Assembly (NCBI RefSeq): GCF_001613935.1
Contig: NZ_LQCI01000050.1
Span: forward strand, 124,001-188,000
Reading direction: 5' to 3'
DNA: 64,000 bases
From: Amycolatopsis regifaucium
Lineage (GTDB): Bacteria > Actinomycetota > Actinomycetes > Mycobacteriales > Pseudonocardiaceae
The stretch's first letter is position 1. Each line of letters opens with the position of its first letter. Under the pieces are notes generated by a model that ran no database searches, was not told where the DNA came from, and saw only the letters and a list, made by a program, of their open reading frames with translations. Positions 1-8,584 of this stretch are shown here, one piece after another. The position numbers and the translations under genes are program-made.

Positions 1-129
1 GCACTGGCCCGCGCGTACGCCGAACACGGCGGAGAGCTGATCCGTCTCGGCGTCGAACAGGCCGCACCGCTGGGTGGTTTCACCGGCTGGACCCCGGCGC
101 GGGTCGTGACCCAATGGAGCAAGGCGTGA
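1..129 (+). CDS. cobL: Precorrin-6Y C5,15-methyltransferase (decarboxylating), C-terminal end
   Basis: Only the last 42 codons are present; the gene starts outside the window. The visible peptide contains GGELIRLGVEQAAPLGGF and ends TPARVVTQWSKA, the typical end of the CbiT-like half of CobL. CobL methylates precorrin-6B at C5 and C15 and decarboxylates the C12 acetate in aerobic B12 synthesis. Its TGA stop (127-129) overlaps the GTG start of cobM as GTGA, so the two are probably translationally coupled. Assignment rests on this short tail plus the cob context. Confidence 0.85.
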   Translation, partial: ALARAYAEHGGELIRLGVEQAAPLGGFTGWTPARVVTQWSKA

Positions 130-887
130 CAGTCCATTTCATCGGAGCCGGACCCGGCGCCGCCGACCTCATCACCGTGCGAGGCCGTGACCTGCTGAGC
201 CGCTGCGAAACCTGCCTGTACCCCGGCAGCATGACGCCGACAGCGCTTTTGGAGTACTGCCCTCCGGACGCAGTGCTCGTCGACACCGCGAACCTCGACC
301 TGCCCGCGATCGTCGAGCGGATGGTCGAGGCCCACCGGACCGGGCATGAGATCGCGCGGCTGTGTTCCGGGGATCCGTCGATCTACAGCGCGGTCGCCGA
401 GCAGATGCGCCGCCTCGACGCGGCGGGTGTTCCCTACGACGTCACGCCGGGGGTGCCCGCGTTCGCCGCCGCGGCCGCGCTGCTCAAGCGCGAACTGACC
501 GTGCCGGAGGTCGGCCAGAGCCTGGTCGTCACGCGGGCGCAGGCCCGGTCCACCGCCATGCCACCGGGTGAAACGCTGGCGAACTTCGCCCGCACCGGCA
601 CCACCCTCGCGCTGCATCTCGCGATCAACCGCATCGAGCAAGTAGTCGACGAATTGCGGCCGTTCTACACCGACGACTGCCCGGCGGCCGTGGTCGCGTT
701 GGCGAGCCAGCCCGGTGAGCAGGTGCTGCGCGGCACGCTCGGCACCATCGCCGCCCGGTCACGCGAAGCCGGGATCACCCGCGCCGCGATGATCTTCGTC
801 GGGGAAGTCCTCGCCGCCGAAGGGTTTCCCGACAGCTTCCTGTATTCGGCCACCCGCGATCGAGCCAACCAACCGGAGTCGTTATGA
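126..887 (+). CDS. cobM: Precorrin-4 C11-methyltransferase CobM
   Basis: SAM-dependent tetrapyrrole methylase that methylates precorrin-4 at C11 to give precorrin-5. The N-terminus VHFIGAGPGAADLITVRG has the glycine-rich start of the TP-methylase fold, and LCSGDPSIYSAV (about residues 80-91) and YDVTPGVPAFAAAAA match family core motifs. Length (253 aa) is normal. An ATG at 114 gives four extra residues, but GTG at 126 overlaps the cobL stop and has GGAG at 116-119 with good spacing, so I chose it. The stop overlaps the next gene's start (ATGA, 884-887). Confidence 0.93.
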   Translation: MTVHFIGAGPGAADLITVRGRDLLSRCETCLYPGSMTPTALLEYCPPDAVLVDTANLDLPAIVERMVEAHRTGHEIARLCSGDPSIYSAVAEQMRRLDAAGVPYDVTPGVPAFAAAAALLKRELTVPEVGQSLVVTRAQARSTAMPPGETLANFARTGTTLALHLAINRIEQVVDELRPFYTDDCPAAVVALASQPGEQVLRGTLGTIAARSREAGITRAAMIFVGEVLAAEGFPDSFLYSATRDRANQPESL

Positions 888-1879
888 AGGAACTGCGCTG
901 GGGCCTGCTGGCCGCCGGGACCATCGCCGCCGAGTTCGCGGCGGGCGTCGACGAAAGCAAGCACGGTGTGCTGGAGGCCGTCGCCGCGCGCTCCGGTGAT
1001 CGGGCGGCCGAGTTCGCGAGCCGCTTCGAGATCCCGAAATGCTACGGCTCCTACGACGACCTGCTCGCCGATCCGGACGTCGACGCGGTCTACATCTCGA
1101 CGCCGCATCCGCTGCACGGCGCATGGGCGATCCGCGCGGCCGAGGCGGGCAAGCACATCCTGTGCGAGAAACCGCTGACCGTCTCGGTCGACGAAGCCGA
1201 GAAGGTCATCGAAGCGGCCCGCGCCAACGACGTCTTCCTCATGGAGGCGTTCATGTACCGGCTGCATCCGCAGATCCGGCGGCTGGCGGAGCTGATCTCG
1301 TGTGGCGCCATCGGCGAGGTCCGCGCCGTCGACGTCGCCTTCAGTTACAACTTCGCCGTCCCCCGGCTCACCGATCCAGCGCTCGGCGGCGGCGGGATCT
1401 TCGACGTCGGCTGCTACTGCACCTCGCTCGCGCGGCTGGTCTCGCAGGCGGCGACCGGACAGGACGTCGTCGAGCCCGAAGAGGTGCTCGGCATGGCCAA
1501 GCTGGACGAAAACGGCATCGACGAGGTCGCGTTCGGACTGCTGCGGCTGCCCGGCGGCATCCTCGCGCAGCTGGCCTGCGGTTTCCAGCTGACCCAGGAC
1601 GACCACATCCGCGTCTACGGCTCGCAAGGGCAGCTGTACGTGCCGAAACCGGCGTGGATCCACGAGATGCGCCGGCCGAGGTCGTCGCAGATCATCCTCA
1701 CGCCGGAAGGCCGGGAGCCCGAGGTGATCGAAGTGGAAGCGACTCAAGGCCTCTTCGCTCGCGAGGCCGACCACGTCGCCGCGCATCTCGCCGACCGGCA
1801 GGCGCCCGAACTCACCTGGGCGGAAACGCTCGCCAACCTGCGCACGCTCGAACGGTGGCGCGCGGCTGTCACCCGATGA
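884..1879 (+). CDS. Gfo/Idh/MocA-family NAD(P)-dependent oxidoreductase inside the cob operon
   Basis: 331 aa. The N-terminal Rossmann half begins RWGLLAAGTIAAEFA; the family EKP motif is in HILCEKPLTVSVDEAEK (about residue 95), the usual site of the catalytic lysine. The C-terminal half carries GGGGIFDVGCYCTSLARL, typical of the GFO_IDH_MocA C-terminal domain. Both ends overlap their neighbours by ATGA (884-887 with cobM, 1876-1879 with cobK), so it is co-transcribed and probably translationally coupled with corrin enzymes. Family members oxidise or reduce sugars and related alcohols. No Gfo/Idh step is established in the cobalamin pathway, so the substrate is unknown. Confidence 0.85.
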   Translation: MKELRWGLLAAGTIAAEFAAGVDESKHGVLEAVAARSGDRAAEFASRFEIPKCYGSYDDLLADPDVDAVYISTPHPLHGAWAIRAAEAGKHILCEKPLTVSVDEAEKVIEAARANDVFLMEAFMYRLHPQIRRLAELISCGAIGEVRAVDVAFSYNFAVPRLTDPALGGGGIFDVGCYCTSLARLVSQAATGQDVVEPEEVLGMAKLDENGIDEVAFGLLRLPGGILAQLACGFQLTQDDHIRVYGSQGQLYVPKPAWIHEMRRPRSSQIILTPEGREPEVIEVEATQGLFAREADHVAAHLADRQAPELTWAETLANLRTLERWRAAVTR

Positions 1880-2622
1880 CCCTGCTGATTCTGGGCGGCA
1901 CCGGCGAAGCCCGCGAGCTGGCGAAGGAACTCGTGGCGCGTGGTGAGCACGTCGTGTCGTCCCTCGCGGGCCGCGTCGCGCGCCCGAAACTGCCCGACGG
2001 CGAAGTCCGCGTCGGCGGCTTCGGTGGCCCGGAAGGCCTCGCGCGCTGGCTGACCGAAAACGACGTCTCCGCGATGATCGACGCGACACACCCCTTCGCG
2101 GAACGCATCGGCGCCAACGCGGCGAAAGCCGCACAGGCGACCAACACGCCACTGCTCAGGTTGGCCAGGCCCGGCTGGACCGAGCAGCCAGGCGACACCT
2201 GGCACTGGGCGGACGACCTCGACCACGCCGCGCGGCTGCTCCCGGGGCTGGGCGAACGCGTGTTCCTCACCAGCGGGCGGCAGGGGCTCGCCGCCTTCGC
2301 CGGGCTCGACGACCTCTGGTTCCTGATCCGCTGCGTCGACCCGCCCGAGGAACCACTCCCCCGGCGGCGAGAAGTCCTGCTGGACCGCGGCCCGTATACG
2401 GTCGAGAAGGAACGCGGGCTGATGGAGCGGCATGGCGTCCAGGTGCTCGTCACGAAGGACAGCGGCGGCGCGATGACCGCGGCGAAGCTCACCGCCGCCC
2501 GCGGACTCGGCCTCCCCGTGGTCGTCGTCCGGCGGCCGCGGCGACCCGAAACGGCCAGCGTGACGACAGTCCAGGACGCCCTGATCCGGCTCGGGGTGCC
2601 GAGCAAGGGCAGCCCTGCGTAA
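1876..2622 (+). CDS. cobK: Precorrin-6A reductase CobK
   Basis: NADPH-dependent reductase of precorrin-6A to dihydroprecorrin-6. The N-terminus MTLLILGGTGEARELAKEL is diagnostic of CobK/CbiJ; DATHPFAERIGANAA (about residue 72) and VLVTKDSGGAMTAAKL near the C-terminus are further family signatures. 248 aa is normal. ATG 1876 overlaps the preceding TGA as ATGA. Last gene of the visible + strand cob operon; the next gene starts 33 nt downstream. Confidence 0.93.
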   Translation: MTLLILGGTGEARELAKELVARGEHVVSSLAGRVARPKLPDGEVRVGGFGGPEGLARWLTENDVSAMIDATHPFAERIGANAAKAAQATNTPLLRLARPGWTEQPGDTWHWADDLDHAARLLPGLGERVFLTSGRQGLAAFAGLDDLWFLIRCVDPPEEPLPRRREVLLDRGPYTVEKERGLMERHGVQVLVTKDSGGAMTAAKLTAARGLGLPVVVVRRPRRPETASVTTVQDALIRLGVPSKGSPA

Positions 2623-2655
2623 GCCGTTCGGACCAGACCCGTTAGCGTTGCGCCG

Positions 2656-5600
2656 ATGCGTCTGATCGCTGTCACGCTGGGGTTGCTGTCCGCCTTGTGC
2701 GCGTTGGCTTTCCCCTTCCTGCCGGTGGTGCAGGACACAGCGGAGGTCGTCTGGCCAACGGGCGGCGACACCCGCTCCGTCAACGCGCCCTTGACCGGGT
2801 ATTGGGCACAGGACCTGCGCGTCGATCTGCCGTGCTCGACCATCCGTTCGCTGGACGCGCGCTCGCCGGGCCAGGCACTGTTGTTCTCCACCGTGCCCGA
2901 CGGCCGCACCGACCCGCGCGCGGGCAAGGGCGTCGGCCTGCAGCTGCGCATCGACAACGGCGTGCTGCTCGCCTCCAGCCAGGGCCAGCAGATCGTGCAG
3001 CAGCCGCTGCCTCCTCAGTCGACGTCGTCGCACAACTGCGACGTCAAGCTCCGTACGGACGCGAACCAGATGACGGTGACCGTCGCCGAGACCGTGGTGT
3101 TCCACGCCGAGGGCGACGTCCGGCCGCGGCTGGTCGGGATCTATTCGTCGATCAACGACGGCAAGGACCCGATCGACGGCCTGCACGTCTCGGTGGTCCC
3201 GGACACCCGCTACCAGACCTCGCCCACGGTGCTGAAGTGGATCATCGGGGTGCTCGCGGCGCTGTCGTTCATCGGCTGCCTGATCGCGGTGTGGCGGATG
3301 GACTCCGGTTTCGCCCGTCGCGCGCCCAGGTGGGCACCGGTCGGCTGGTGGCGGCTGACCGCCCGCGACGCGACGGTGATCATCGCGCTCGGCGCGTGGG
3401 TCTTCATCGGCCCAGTCACCTCGGACGACGGCTACATCCTCACGATGTCGAGAGTCGCCGAAGAGACCGGCTACCTGACCAACTACCACCGCTGGTTCGG
3501 CGTCGCCGAGGCACCGTTCGGCTGGTTCTACCACGTGTATCAGCTGATGGCGCACGTCAGCACGGTGCCGCCGTGGATCCGGCTCCCGTCGTTCCTGCTC
3601 GGCGTGCTGAGCTGGCTGCTGATCAGCCGCGAGGTCATGCCCCGCCTCGGCACCCAGGTACGGACGAGCCGAGCGGCGGGCTGGGCCGCCGCCGCGGTGT
3701 TCCTGGTCTGGTGGATGCCGTACAACAACGGCGTCCGGCCGGAACCGGTCGCCGCGCTGGGCTCGCTGCTGGCGATCTGCGCCGTCGAGCGCGCGCTGGT
3801 GACCCGCCGTCTGCTGCCGCTGGCCCTCGGTCTCACCGCGGCCGGCTTCACCCTGGCCGCGACGCCGACCGGGCTGATCGCCGTCGCGCCGTTCCTGGTC
3901 GCGGCCCGCCCGCTGTTCAAACTGGTCCGCCAGCGCGCCGAGAACGGCTGGCTGCCGGTGCTCGCGCCGGTGCTGGCCGCCGGGCTGCTGGTGCTGGTCG
4001 TGGTGTTCGCCGACCAGACCTTCGCCACCGTGCAGGAGGCGACCCGGATCCGCACCCAGGTCGGCCCGAACCTGTCGTGGTTCCAAGAACTCGCGCGCTA
4101 CCAGTTGCTCTTCGAGAGCCTGCCGGACGGTTCGGCGCCGCGCCGGTTCCCCGTGCTGCTCGTGCTGCTGTGCACGGGGGCGTGTCTGGTGGTGCTGCTG
4201 CGCCGCGGCCGGATCCCCGGCGCCGCACTCGGCCCCAGCCGCCGCCTGATCGGCACGGTCGCGCTGTTCTTCCTGCTGCTGGCGCTGACCCCGACCAAGT
4301 GGACGCACCACTTCGGCGCGTTCGCCGCGGTCGGCGCGGCCATGGCGGCGCTGACCGCGCTGGCGACCAGTTCGACGGTGCTGCGGTCGAGGCGCAACCG
4401 GGCGGCGTTCCTCGCTGGGCTGCTCGTGGTCGGCGCGCTGGCCGCGACCGGACCCAACTCGTACTGGTTCGTCTCGAAACTCGGCGTGCAGTGGACCGCC
4501 GTGGCGCCCTCGATCGGCGGGATCCCGCTGTCGACGATCCTGCTCATCGCGGCCGCGATCTCCGGCGTATACGCGTTCGTGGAGAACGTCCGCGCGCACC
4601 GGCCGGGGCTGCCGGCGGGGCCGCAGGAAGGCCGAGGCCGGTCGCTGCGGCTCGGTTCACTCTCGCTGGTGGTCGTCTGCGGTCTGATGGCCACGGGCGA
4701 GTTCGTCAGCATGGCGTGGGCGATCCACAACCAGGCCGGTTCCTACAGCCTCGGTGCCGCGAACTTCGGGCATCTGTCCGGGAAGAGCTGCAACCTCTCC
4801 GACCACGTGATGGTGGAACGGGACGCCGCCACGAGCATCCTGCGGGCCCAGCCCGAACAGCGGACCGTGCCGGTGAAGAAAGAGGAGCCGCCCGCCGGGC
4901 AGACCCCGCCGCCGCTGCCCGATCCGGAACAGGACAACGGCCGCGTGCAGACCGGGTTCCACACCCGCGCCCTCGACGACAAGGACCCGCTGGCCGAACC
5001 GCCACACGGGTTCAAACCCGACGAAGTGCCGATGTGGAGCAGCTTCCTCGACCCCGAAACCCGCGCCGGACGGCTCCGCAGCGACTGGTACGCCCTCGCC
5101 GAAAAGCCCGCGGACGGCCAGATCGTGGTGGCCACCGCCGGGGCGTCACGACGGCCGACGTCGGTCAGTCTCGACTACGGCGTGAACACCAGTGAAGGCG
5201 TGAAGGTCCTCCGCAGCCAGTTCGTGCTCCCGCCGGGCGCGGGGACGAACGGCTGGAACGACACCCGCATCAACCTGCGCGACCTCCCCGCCGAGACGAC
5301 GTCCGTGCGGATCAACATCGTGGACAACGACCTGACCGAGGACGGCTGGATCGCCGCGTCCGCGCCCCGGGTCCCGACGTTCACCACGCTGACCGAGAAG
5401 ATCGCGGGCAAGCAGGTGTACGTCGACTGGCCGGCGTCGTTCGTCTACCCGTGCGTGCAACCGGTGACCTCGCACGACGGCATCTCGAAGGTGCCCGACT
5501 ACCGGATCACCCCCGGCGCCGTCGCCGACGAGGCGAACTGGGCGTCCAGCACCAACGGCGGCCCGATTGGCTGGCTCGAAGAGGTCGCGGCCGAACCCGA

Positions 5601-5775
5601 GGTGCCCAGCTACCTGATCGGCCAGCCGAGTCAGTCGTGGGGCCAGCTGCTGCAGGTCGAACCGTTCACCGAGGGGATCGCGCCGACGATCATCCACGGC
5701 GAGAAGGTCGTCCCGGGCTGGTGGTCGCCGGGTCCCGGACCGCGGCAGCCGAACGGCAAGGACCCGACGCGGTAG
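2656..5775 (+). CDS. Emb-type arabinosyltransferase (arabinogalactan synthesis)
   Basis: 1039-aa integral membrane GT-C transferase related to mycobacterial EmbA/B/C, using decaprenyl-phospho-arabinose to extend arabinan. A first hydrophobic segment (about 5-25) precedes an extracytoplasmic carbohydrate-binding-like domain. The GT-C signature SDDGYILTMSRVAEETG has the Asp pair at about D257-D258. Some ten or more further membrane segments run to about residue 690, followed by a large soluble C-terminal domain with a proline-rich stretch around 740. The ATG at 2656 is preceded by TAGCGT (2643-2648), so a leaderless transcript is possible. EmbA, B and C cannot be told apart from sequence alone. 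Two palindrome blocks follow, facing the convergent helR. Confidence 0.9.
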   Translation: MRLIAVTLGLLSALCALAFPFLPVVQDTAEVVWPTGGDTRSVNAPLTGYWAQDLRVDLPCSTIRSLDARSPGQALLFSTVPDGRTDPRAGKGVGLQLRIDNGVLLASSQGQQIVQQPLPPQSTSSHNCDVKLRTDANQMTVTVAETVVFHAEGDVRPRLVGIYSSINDGKDPIDGLHVSVVPDTRYQTSPTVLKWIIGVLAALSFIGCLIAVWRMDSGFARRAPRWAPVGWWRLTARDATVIIALGAWVFIGPVTSDDGYILTMSRVAEETGYLTNYHRWFGVAEAPFGWFYHVYQLMAHVSTVPPWIRLPSFLLGVLSWLLISREVMPRLGTQVRTSRAAGWAAAAVFLVWWMPYNNGVRPEPVAALGSLLAICAVERALVTRRLLPLALGLTAAGFTLAATPTGLIAVAPFLVAARPLFKLVRQRAENGWLPVLAPVLAAGLLVLVVVFADQTFATVQEATRIRTQVGPNLSWFQELARYQLLFESLPDGSAPRRFPVLLVLLCTGACLVVLLRRGRIPGAALGPSRRLIGTVALFFLLLALTPTKWTHHFGAFAAVGAAMAALTALATSSTVLRSRRNRAAFLAGLLVVGALAATGPNSYWFVSKLGVQWTAVAPSIGGIPLSTILLIAAAISGVYAFVENVRAHRPGLPAGPQEGRGRSLRLGSLSLVVVCGLMATGEFVSMAWAIHNQAGSYSLGAANFGHLSGKSCNLSDHVMVERDAATSILRAQPEQRTVPVKKEEPPAGQTPPPLPDPEQDNGRVQTGFHTRALDDKDPLAEPPHGFKPDEVPMWSSFLDPETRAGRLRSDWYALAEKPADGQIVVATAGASRRPTSVSLDYGVNTSEGVKVLRSQFVLPPGAGTNGWNDTRINLRDLPAETTSVRINIVDNDLTEDGWIAASAPRVPTFTTLTEKIAGKQVYVDWPASFVYPCVQPVTSHDGISKVPDYRITPGAVADEANWASSTNGGPIGWLEEVAAEPEVPSYLIGQPSQSWGQLLQVEPFTEGIAPTIIHGEKVVPGWWSPGPGPRQPNGKDPTR

Positions 5776-5825
5776 AAGCCTTCGAGGTTGTCGTGTCCGT
5801 GGCGCGGTGGCGTTGGCGGTGGCGT

Positions 5826-5880
5826 GTCCGTGAAGGCCTCCTTCCCTACTCTCAAGGTAGGGAAGGAGGCCTTCACGGAC
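5826..5880. repeat. Family A palindrome, copy A1
   Basis: Perfect 24-bp inverted repeat, left arm starting GTCCGTGAAGGCCTCCTTCC, 7-nt loop TCTCAAG. It lies between the convergent arabinosyltransferase and helR genes. Identical arms recur at 6194-6248 and 40317-40371, and shortened arms at 61481-61529. Either strand could form the hairpin in RNA. No U-tract follows. Confidence 0.97.
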
Positions 5881-5896
5881 TTCCCGGGCTGATTCT

Positions 5897-5954
5897 GGGC
5901 GCCACTCTTGGGCGTCAGTGTCCACAACGGACACTTTCTGTCGACTTGGCGCCC
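5897..5954. repeat. Nested inverted repeat
   Basis: Outer arms GGGCGCCA (5897-5904) and TGGCGCCC (5947-5954) enclose AGTGTCC-acaac-GGACACT (5917-5935). It lies in the same gene-free stretch as A1 and A2. No second copy was noticed in the window. Confidence 0.7.
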
Positions 5955-5983
5955 GATTGAGGCCTATAAGTACGTTTCGGCGC

Positions 5984-6035
5984 GGGGTCGTGAGTGCGGA
6001 TGAGGGTTCTAACCCTGATTGGCACTCACGACCCC
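5984..6035. repeat. Family D-related palindrome
   Basis: Outer arms GGGGTCGTGAGTGC and GCACTCACGACCCC; inner arms AGGGTT-ct-AACCCT (6003-6016). The outer GTGAGTG and inner GGGTT/AACCC resemble the GTGAGTGGCGATTCGGGTT module at 21299, 54339 and, inverted, 54598. The rest of the 5776-6298 gap holds no convincing gene. Confidence 0.8.
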
Positions 6036-6193
6036 CTCCCGAAGCCTCGCATATCACCCGAATCGGGCGCTGCGGACTTCGGAAGTAATACGCCGACCTG
6101 TCGACCCCGCGTGAGGCCCCTTCGCGCGGCTCAGCCTCCTCGGTCCCCGAAGTGTCCCTTGTAGACGCTCAGATCCCCCTGGCGCGGTGGTGT

Positions 6194-6248
6194 GTCCGTG
6201 AAGGCCTCCTTCCCTACTCTCAAGGTAGGGAAGGAGGCCTTCACGGAC
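6194..6248. repeat. Family A palindrome, copy A2
   Basis: Same 24-7-24 structure and sequence as A1, 313 bp further on. The flanks are also similar (GGCGCGGTGG... before, ACTTCC...GGCT after), which points to a duplication longer than the palindrome. Ends about 50 bp from the stop of helR. Confidence 0.97.
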
Positions 6249-6298
6249 TTCCTGGCTCGGCGACGGCCAGCTGAGGTGGTCGGCCGGACGGCCGGCCG

Positions 6299-8476
6299 TC
6301 ACCGCGTGGTCAGCCCGGCCAGCTCCGACGGCAACGAACCCTCGTACAGCACCCCGAGCCGCTGGGTGGCGCGGGTGAGCGCGACGTAGAGCTCGGCCGC
6401 GCCACGGGGGCCGTCGGCGAGGATCCGGTCCGGGTGCACGACCAGGACCGCGTCGAACTCGAGGCCCTTCGTCTCCGAGGCGGGCACGGTGCCCGGCACC
6501 CCCGGCGGCCCGATCACGACGCTGGTGCCTTCACGGCCGGCTTCGTCCTCGGCGAACTCCTCGATGGCCGCGGCCAAGGTGTCGTCGGTGACGGCCCGCG
6601 CCCACGGCGGGACGCCGGTGGAGCGGACCGAAGCGGGCGCCCGGACGTCCGGCGCGAACTCGGCGAGCACCGAGGCGGCGACGGCCATGATCTCCGACGG
6701 CGTGCGGTAGTTCACCGTCAGCGACCGGTACACCCAGCGGCCCGGCACGTACGGCTCCAGCATCGACGCCCACGACCGTGCCCCGGCTTCGGACCGGCGC
6801 TGCGCGAGGTCGCCGACCACGGTGAAGGACCGGCTGGGGCAGCGCCGCATCAGCACTCGCCAGTCCATTTCGGACAGTTCCTGTGCCTCGTCGACCACGA
6901 CGTGCCGATAGGTCCAGTCCCGGTCCGCCGCGGCGCGTTCGACCAGGCTGCGGGTGTCGTGCTCGACGAACCGGTCGGCGAGTTCGCCGGCGAAGAGCAG
7001 GTTCTCCGCCGACAGCATGACGTCCTCGTCCATCTCCTCGCGGTCGAGCTTCATCGTGTCGAGCACACCTTCGGCGTACTCGGCCTCGGCCTTCTTCTCC
7101 CGTGCCACGGCCTGCTCCGCCGCCTTTTCCGCCGCCGTGTCCCGCCCGAGGAGGTCGACGAGTTCGTCGAGCAGCGGCATGTCCGAGACCGTCCAGGCCT
7201 CGCCGTCGGCGCGCAGCAACGCCGGGTCGGCTCCGGCCGCCCGCAGCCGTTCCTCCGACGAAAGGAGCGAGCCCAGCAGGCTTTCGGGCGTCAGGATCGG
7301 CCAGAGCGCGTCGAGCGCGGCGGTGAACGCCTCGCTCTCCGCGAGCTCCTCGAGCAGGTCCTTGCGCAGCCGCTCCCATTCGTCGCGGTCGTCCCGGCTG
7401 AGCCAGCCGCGGCCGATGCGCGCGATCGCCCGTTCGGTGAGCACGTAGGTGACGATGTCGAGGAACGCCGCGCGGGCCTCGTTGTGCGGCAGCTCGCTCT
7501 TGCGCCCCTCTTCCCTCGCCCATTCCGCGGTCTCGGCGTCGATCCGCACGGTGACGTCGGTGAGCTCGATCTCGAGCGGCTCCTCCGGCACCCGCTGGCG
7601 GTCGGCGACGGCGGCTTTGAGGACGTCCAGCATCTTCAGCGAGCCCTTGAGCCGCGCCACCTCCGGTCCGTCCTCGGCGGTGACGTGCTTGCCGGGGACG
7701 AAGTCGCCGGTGGTCATGAACACCACGTCGGTCTCGCCCAGCGACGGCAGGACGCGGCCGATGTGGTGCAGGAACGCCGGATTCGGCCCGACCACGAGCA
7801 CGCCGTGGCGTTCCATCCGCTCGCGCTGCGTGTAGAGCAGGTAGGCGACGCGGTGCAGTGCCACCACGGTCTTCCCGGTACCCGGACCGCCTTCGATCAC
7901 CAGAACGCCGGGGTGCTCGTGCCGGATGATCTCGTCCTGCTCGGCCTGGATCGTCGCGACGATGTCGCGCATCCCCTCCCCTCGGGGGGCGTTGACGGCC
8001 GCGAGCAGCGCCGCGTCACCCTCCGCGTCCTCGCTGGGACGGCCGAACACCTCGTCGGTGAAGCCGCGCAGCTCACGCCCGTGGGTGTGGAACTGGCGGC
8101 GACGGCGCATCTTCTCCGGCGTCGCCGCGGTCGCGGTGTAGAACGGGCGCGCCGCCGGTGCCCGCCAGTCGAGCAGCACCGGTTCGTAGTCCTTCGCCTC
8201 GTCGAAGAGACCGATGCGGCCGATGTAGGAGGTCTCCCCCGAAACGCTGTCCAGCCTGCCGAAGCACAGTCCGTTGTCGACGACGTTCAGCCGCCGCGAC
8301 TCCCGGTCCAGCGCGCGCACCTCGACGTCCCGTTCCATGGCCGTCCCGCCGGTTCCGCCCAGCGCGGCCTGGAACTCCCCCTTCACCCGTGCGCGTTCGG
8401 CGTCCAGGCGCGTGTAGAGCCCGGCGACGTATTCGCGTTCGGATCGCAGTTCTTCTTCATGACCCTGAGTTGACAC
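6299..8476 (-). CDS. helR: HelR/HelD-family RNA polymerase-associated helicase-like ATPase, rifamycin resistance
   Basis: 725-aa UvrD-like P-loop protein. Walker A GGPGTGKTVVALHR lies at about residues 195-208, the Walker B-like VVVDEAQELSEMDW at about 525, and motif YVALTRATQRLGVLYEG closes the C-terminal helicase core. The N-terminal region (RSEREYVAGLYTRLDAERARVK) is the coiled-coil arm type seen in HelD proteins, which dissociate stalled RNA polymerase. HelR members displace rifamycins from RNA polymerase. The call of helR over plain helD rests on the rifamycin-associated element 55 bp upstream (8531-8550). GTG at 8476 has GGGAG 6-7 nt upstream. Cytoplasmic. A generic HelD paralogue remains possible. 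Confidence 0.85.
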   Translation of the reverse strand: MSTQGHEEELRSEREYVAGLYTRLDAERARVKGEFQAALGGTGGTAMERDVEVRALDRESRRLNVVDNGLCFGRLDSVSGETSYIGRIGLFDEAKDYEPVLLDWRAPAARPFYTATAATPEKMRRRRQFHTHGRELRGFTDEVFGRPSEDAEGDAALLAAVNAPRGEGMRDIVATIQAEQDEIIRHEHPGVLVIEGGPGTGKTVVALHRVAYLLYTQRERMERHGVLVVGPNPAFLHHIGRVLPSLGETDVVFMTTGDFVPGKHVTAEDGPEVARLKGSLKMLDVLKAAVADRQRVPEEPLEIELTDVTVRIDAETAEWAREEGRKSELPHNEARAAFLDIVTYVLTERAIARIGRGWLSRDDRDEWERLRKDLLEELAESEAFTAALDALWPILTPESLLGSLLSSEERLRAAGADPALLRADGEAWTVSDMPLLDELVDLLGRDTAAEKAAEQAVAREKKAEAEYAEGVLDTMKLDREEMDEDVMLSAENLLFAGELADRFVEHDTRSLVERAAADRDWTYRHVVVDEAQELSEMDWRVLMRRCPSRSFTVVGDLAQRRSEAGARSWASMLEPYVPGRWVYRSLTVNYRTPSEIMAVAASVLAEFAPDVRAPASVRSTGVPPWARAVTDDTLAAAIEEFAEDEAGREGTSVVIGPPGVPGTVPASETKGLEFDAVLVVHPDRILADGPRGAAELYVALTRATQRLGVLYEGSLPSELAGLTTR

Positions 8477-8530
8477 AGGCTCCCATTTCCGCAGGTTCCG
8501 GCTACGGCGAGTGAGTCTGCGGTATGACCG

Positions 8531-8584
8531 GGGGCTTGTGGCAAGTCCCCCTATGCGCTATATGTTTATTACGGAGGGAGTCAG
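8531..8584 (-). promoter_or_regulatory. Rifamycin-associated element (RAE) and possible promoter of helR
   Basis: GGGGCTTGTGGCAAGTCCCC (8531-8550) is an imperfect inverted repeat that fits the RAE, the motif found upstream of rifamycin-inactivating and helR genes in actinomycetes. On the minus strand a possible -35 CTGACT (8584-8579), 16-nt spacer and -10 TATAGC (8562-8557) would start transcription next to the element. The RAE match is strong; the promoter hexamers are tentative. Confidence 0.8.

Noticed and set aside
1744-4599. 951-codon open frame on the minus strand opposite the arabinosyltransferase
   Set aside because: Low-complexity Arg/Gln/Asp/His translation with no domain, wholly antisense to cobK and emb; a typical GC-rich shadow frame.
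6054-6302. 82-codon minus-strand frame in the emb-helR gap
   Set aside because: Most of it translates palindrome A2 (REGLLPYLESREGGLH), a text repeated wherever family A occurs, so it is repeat-derived.
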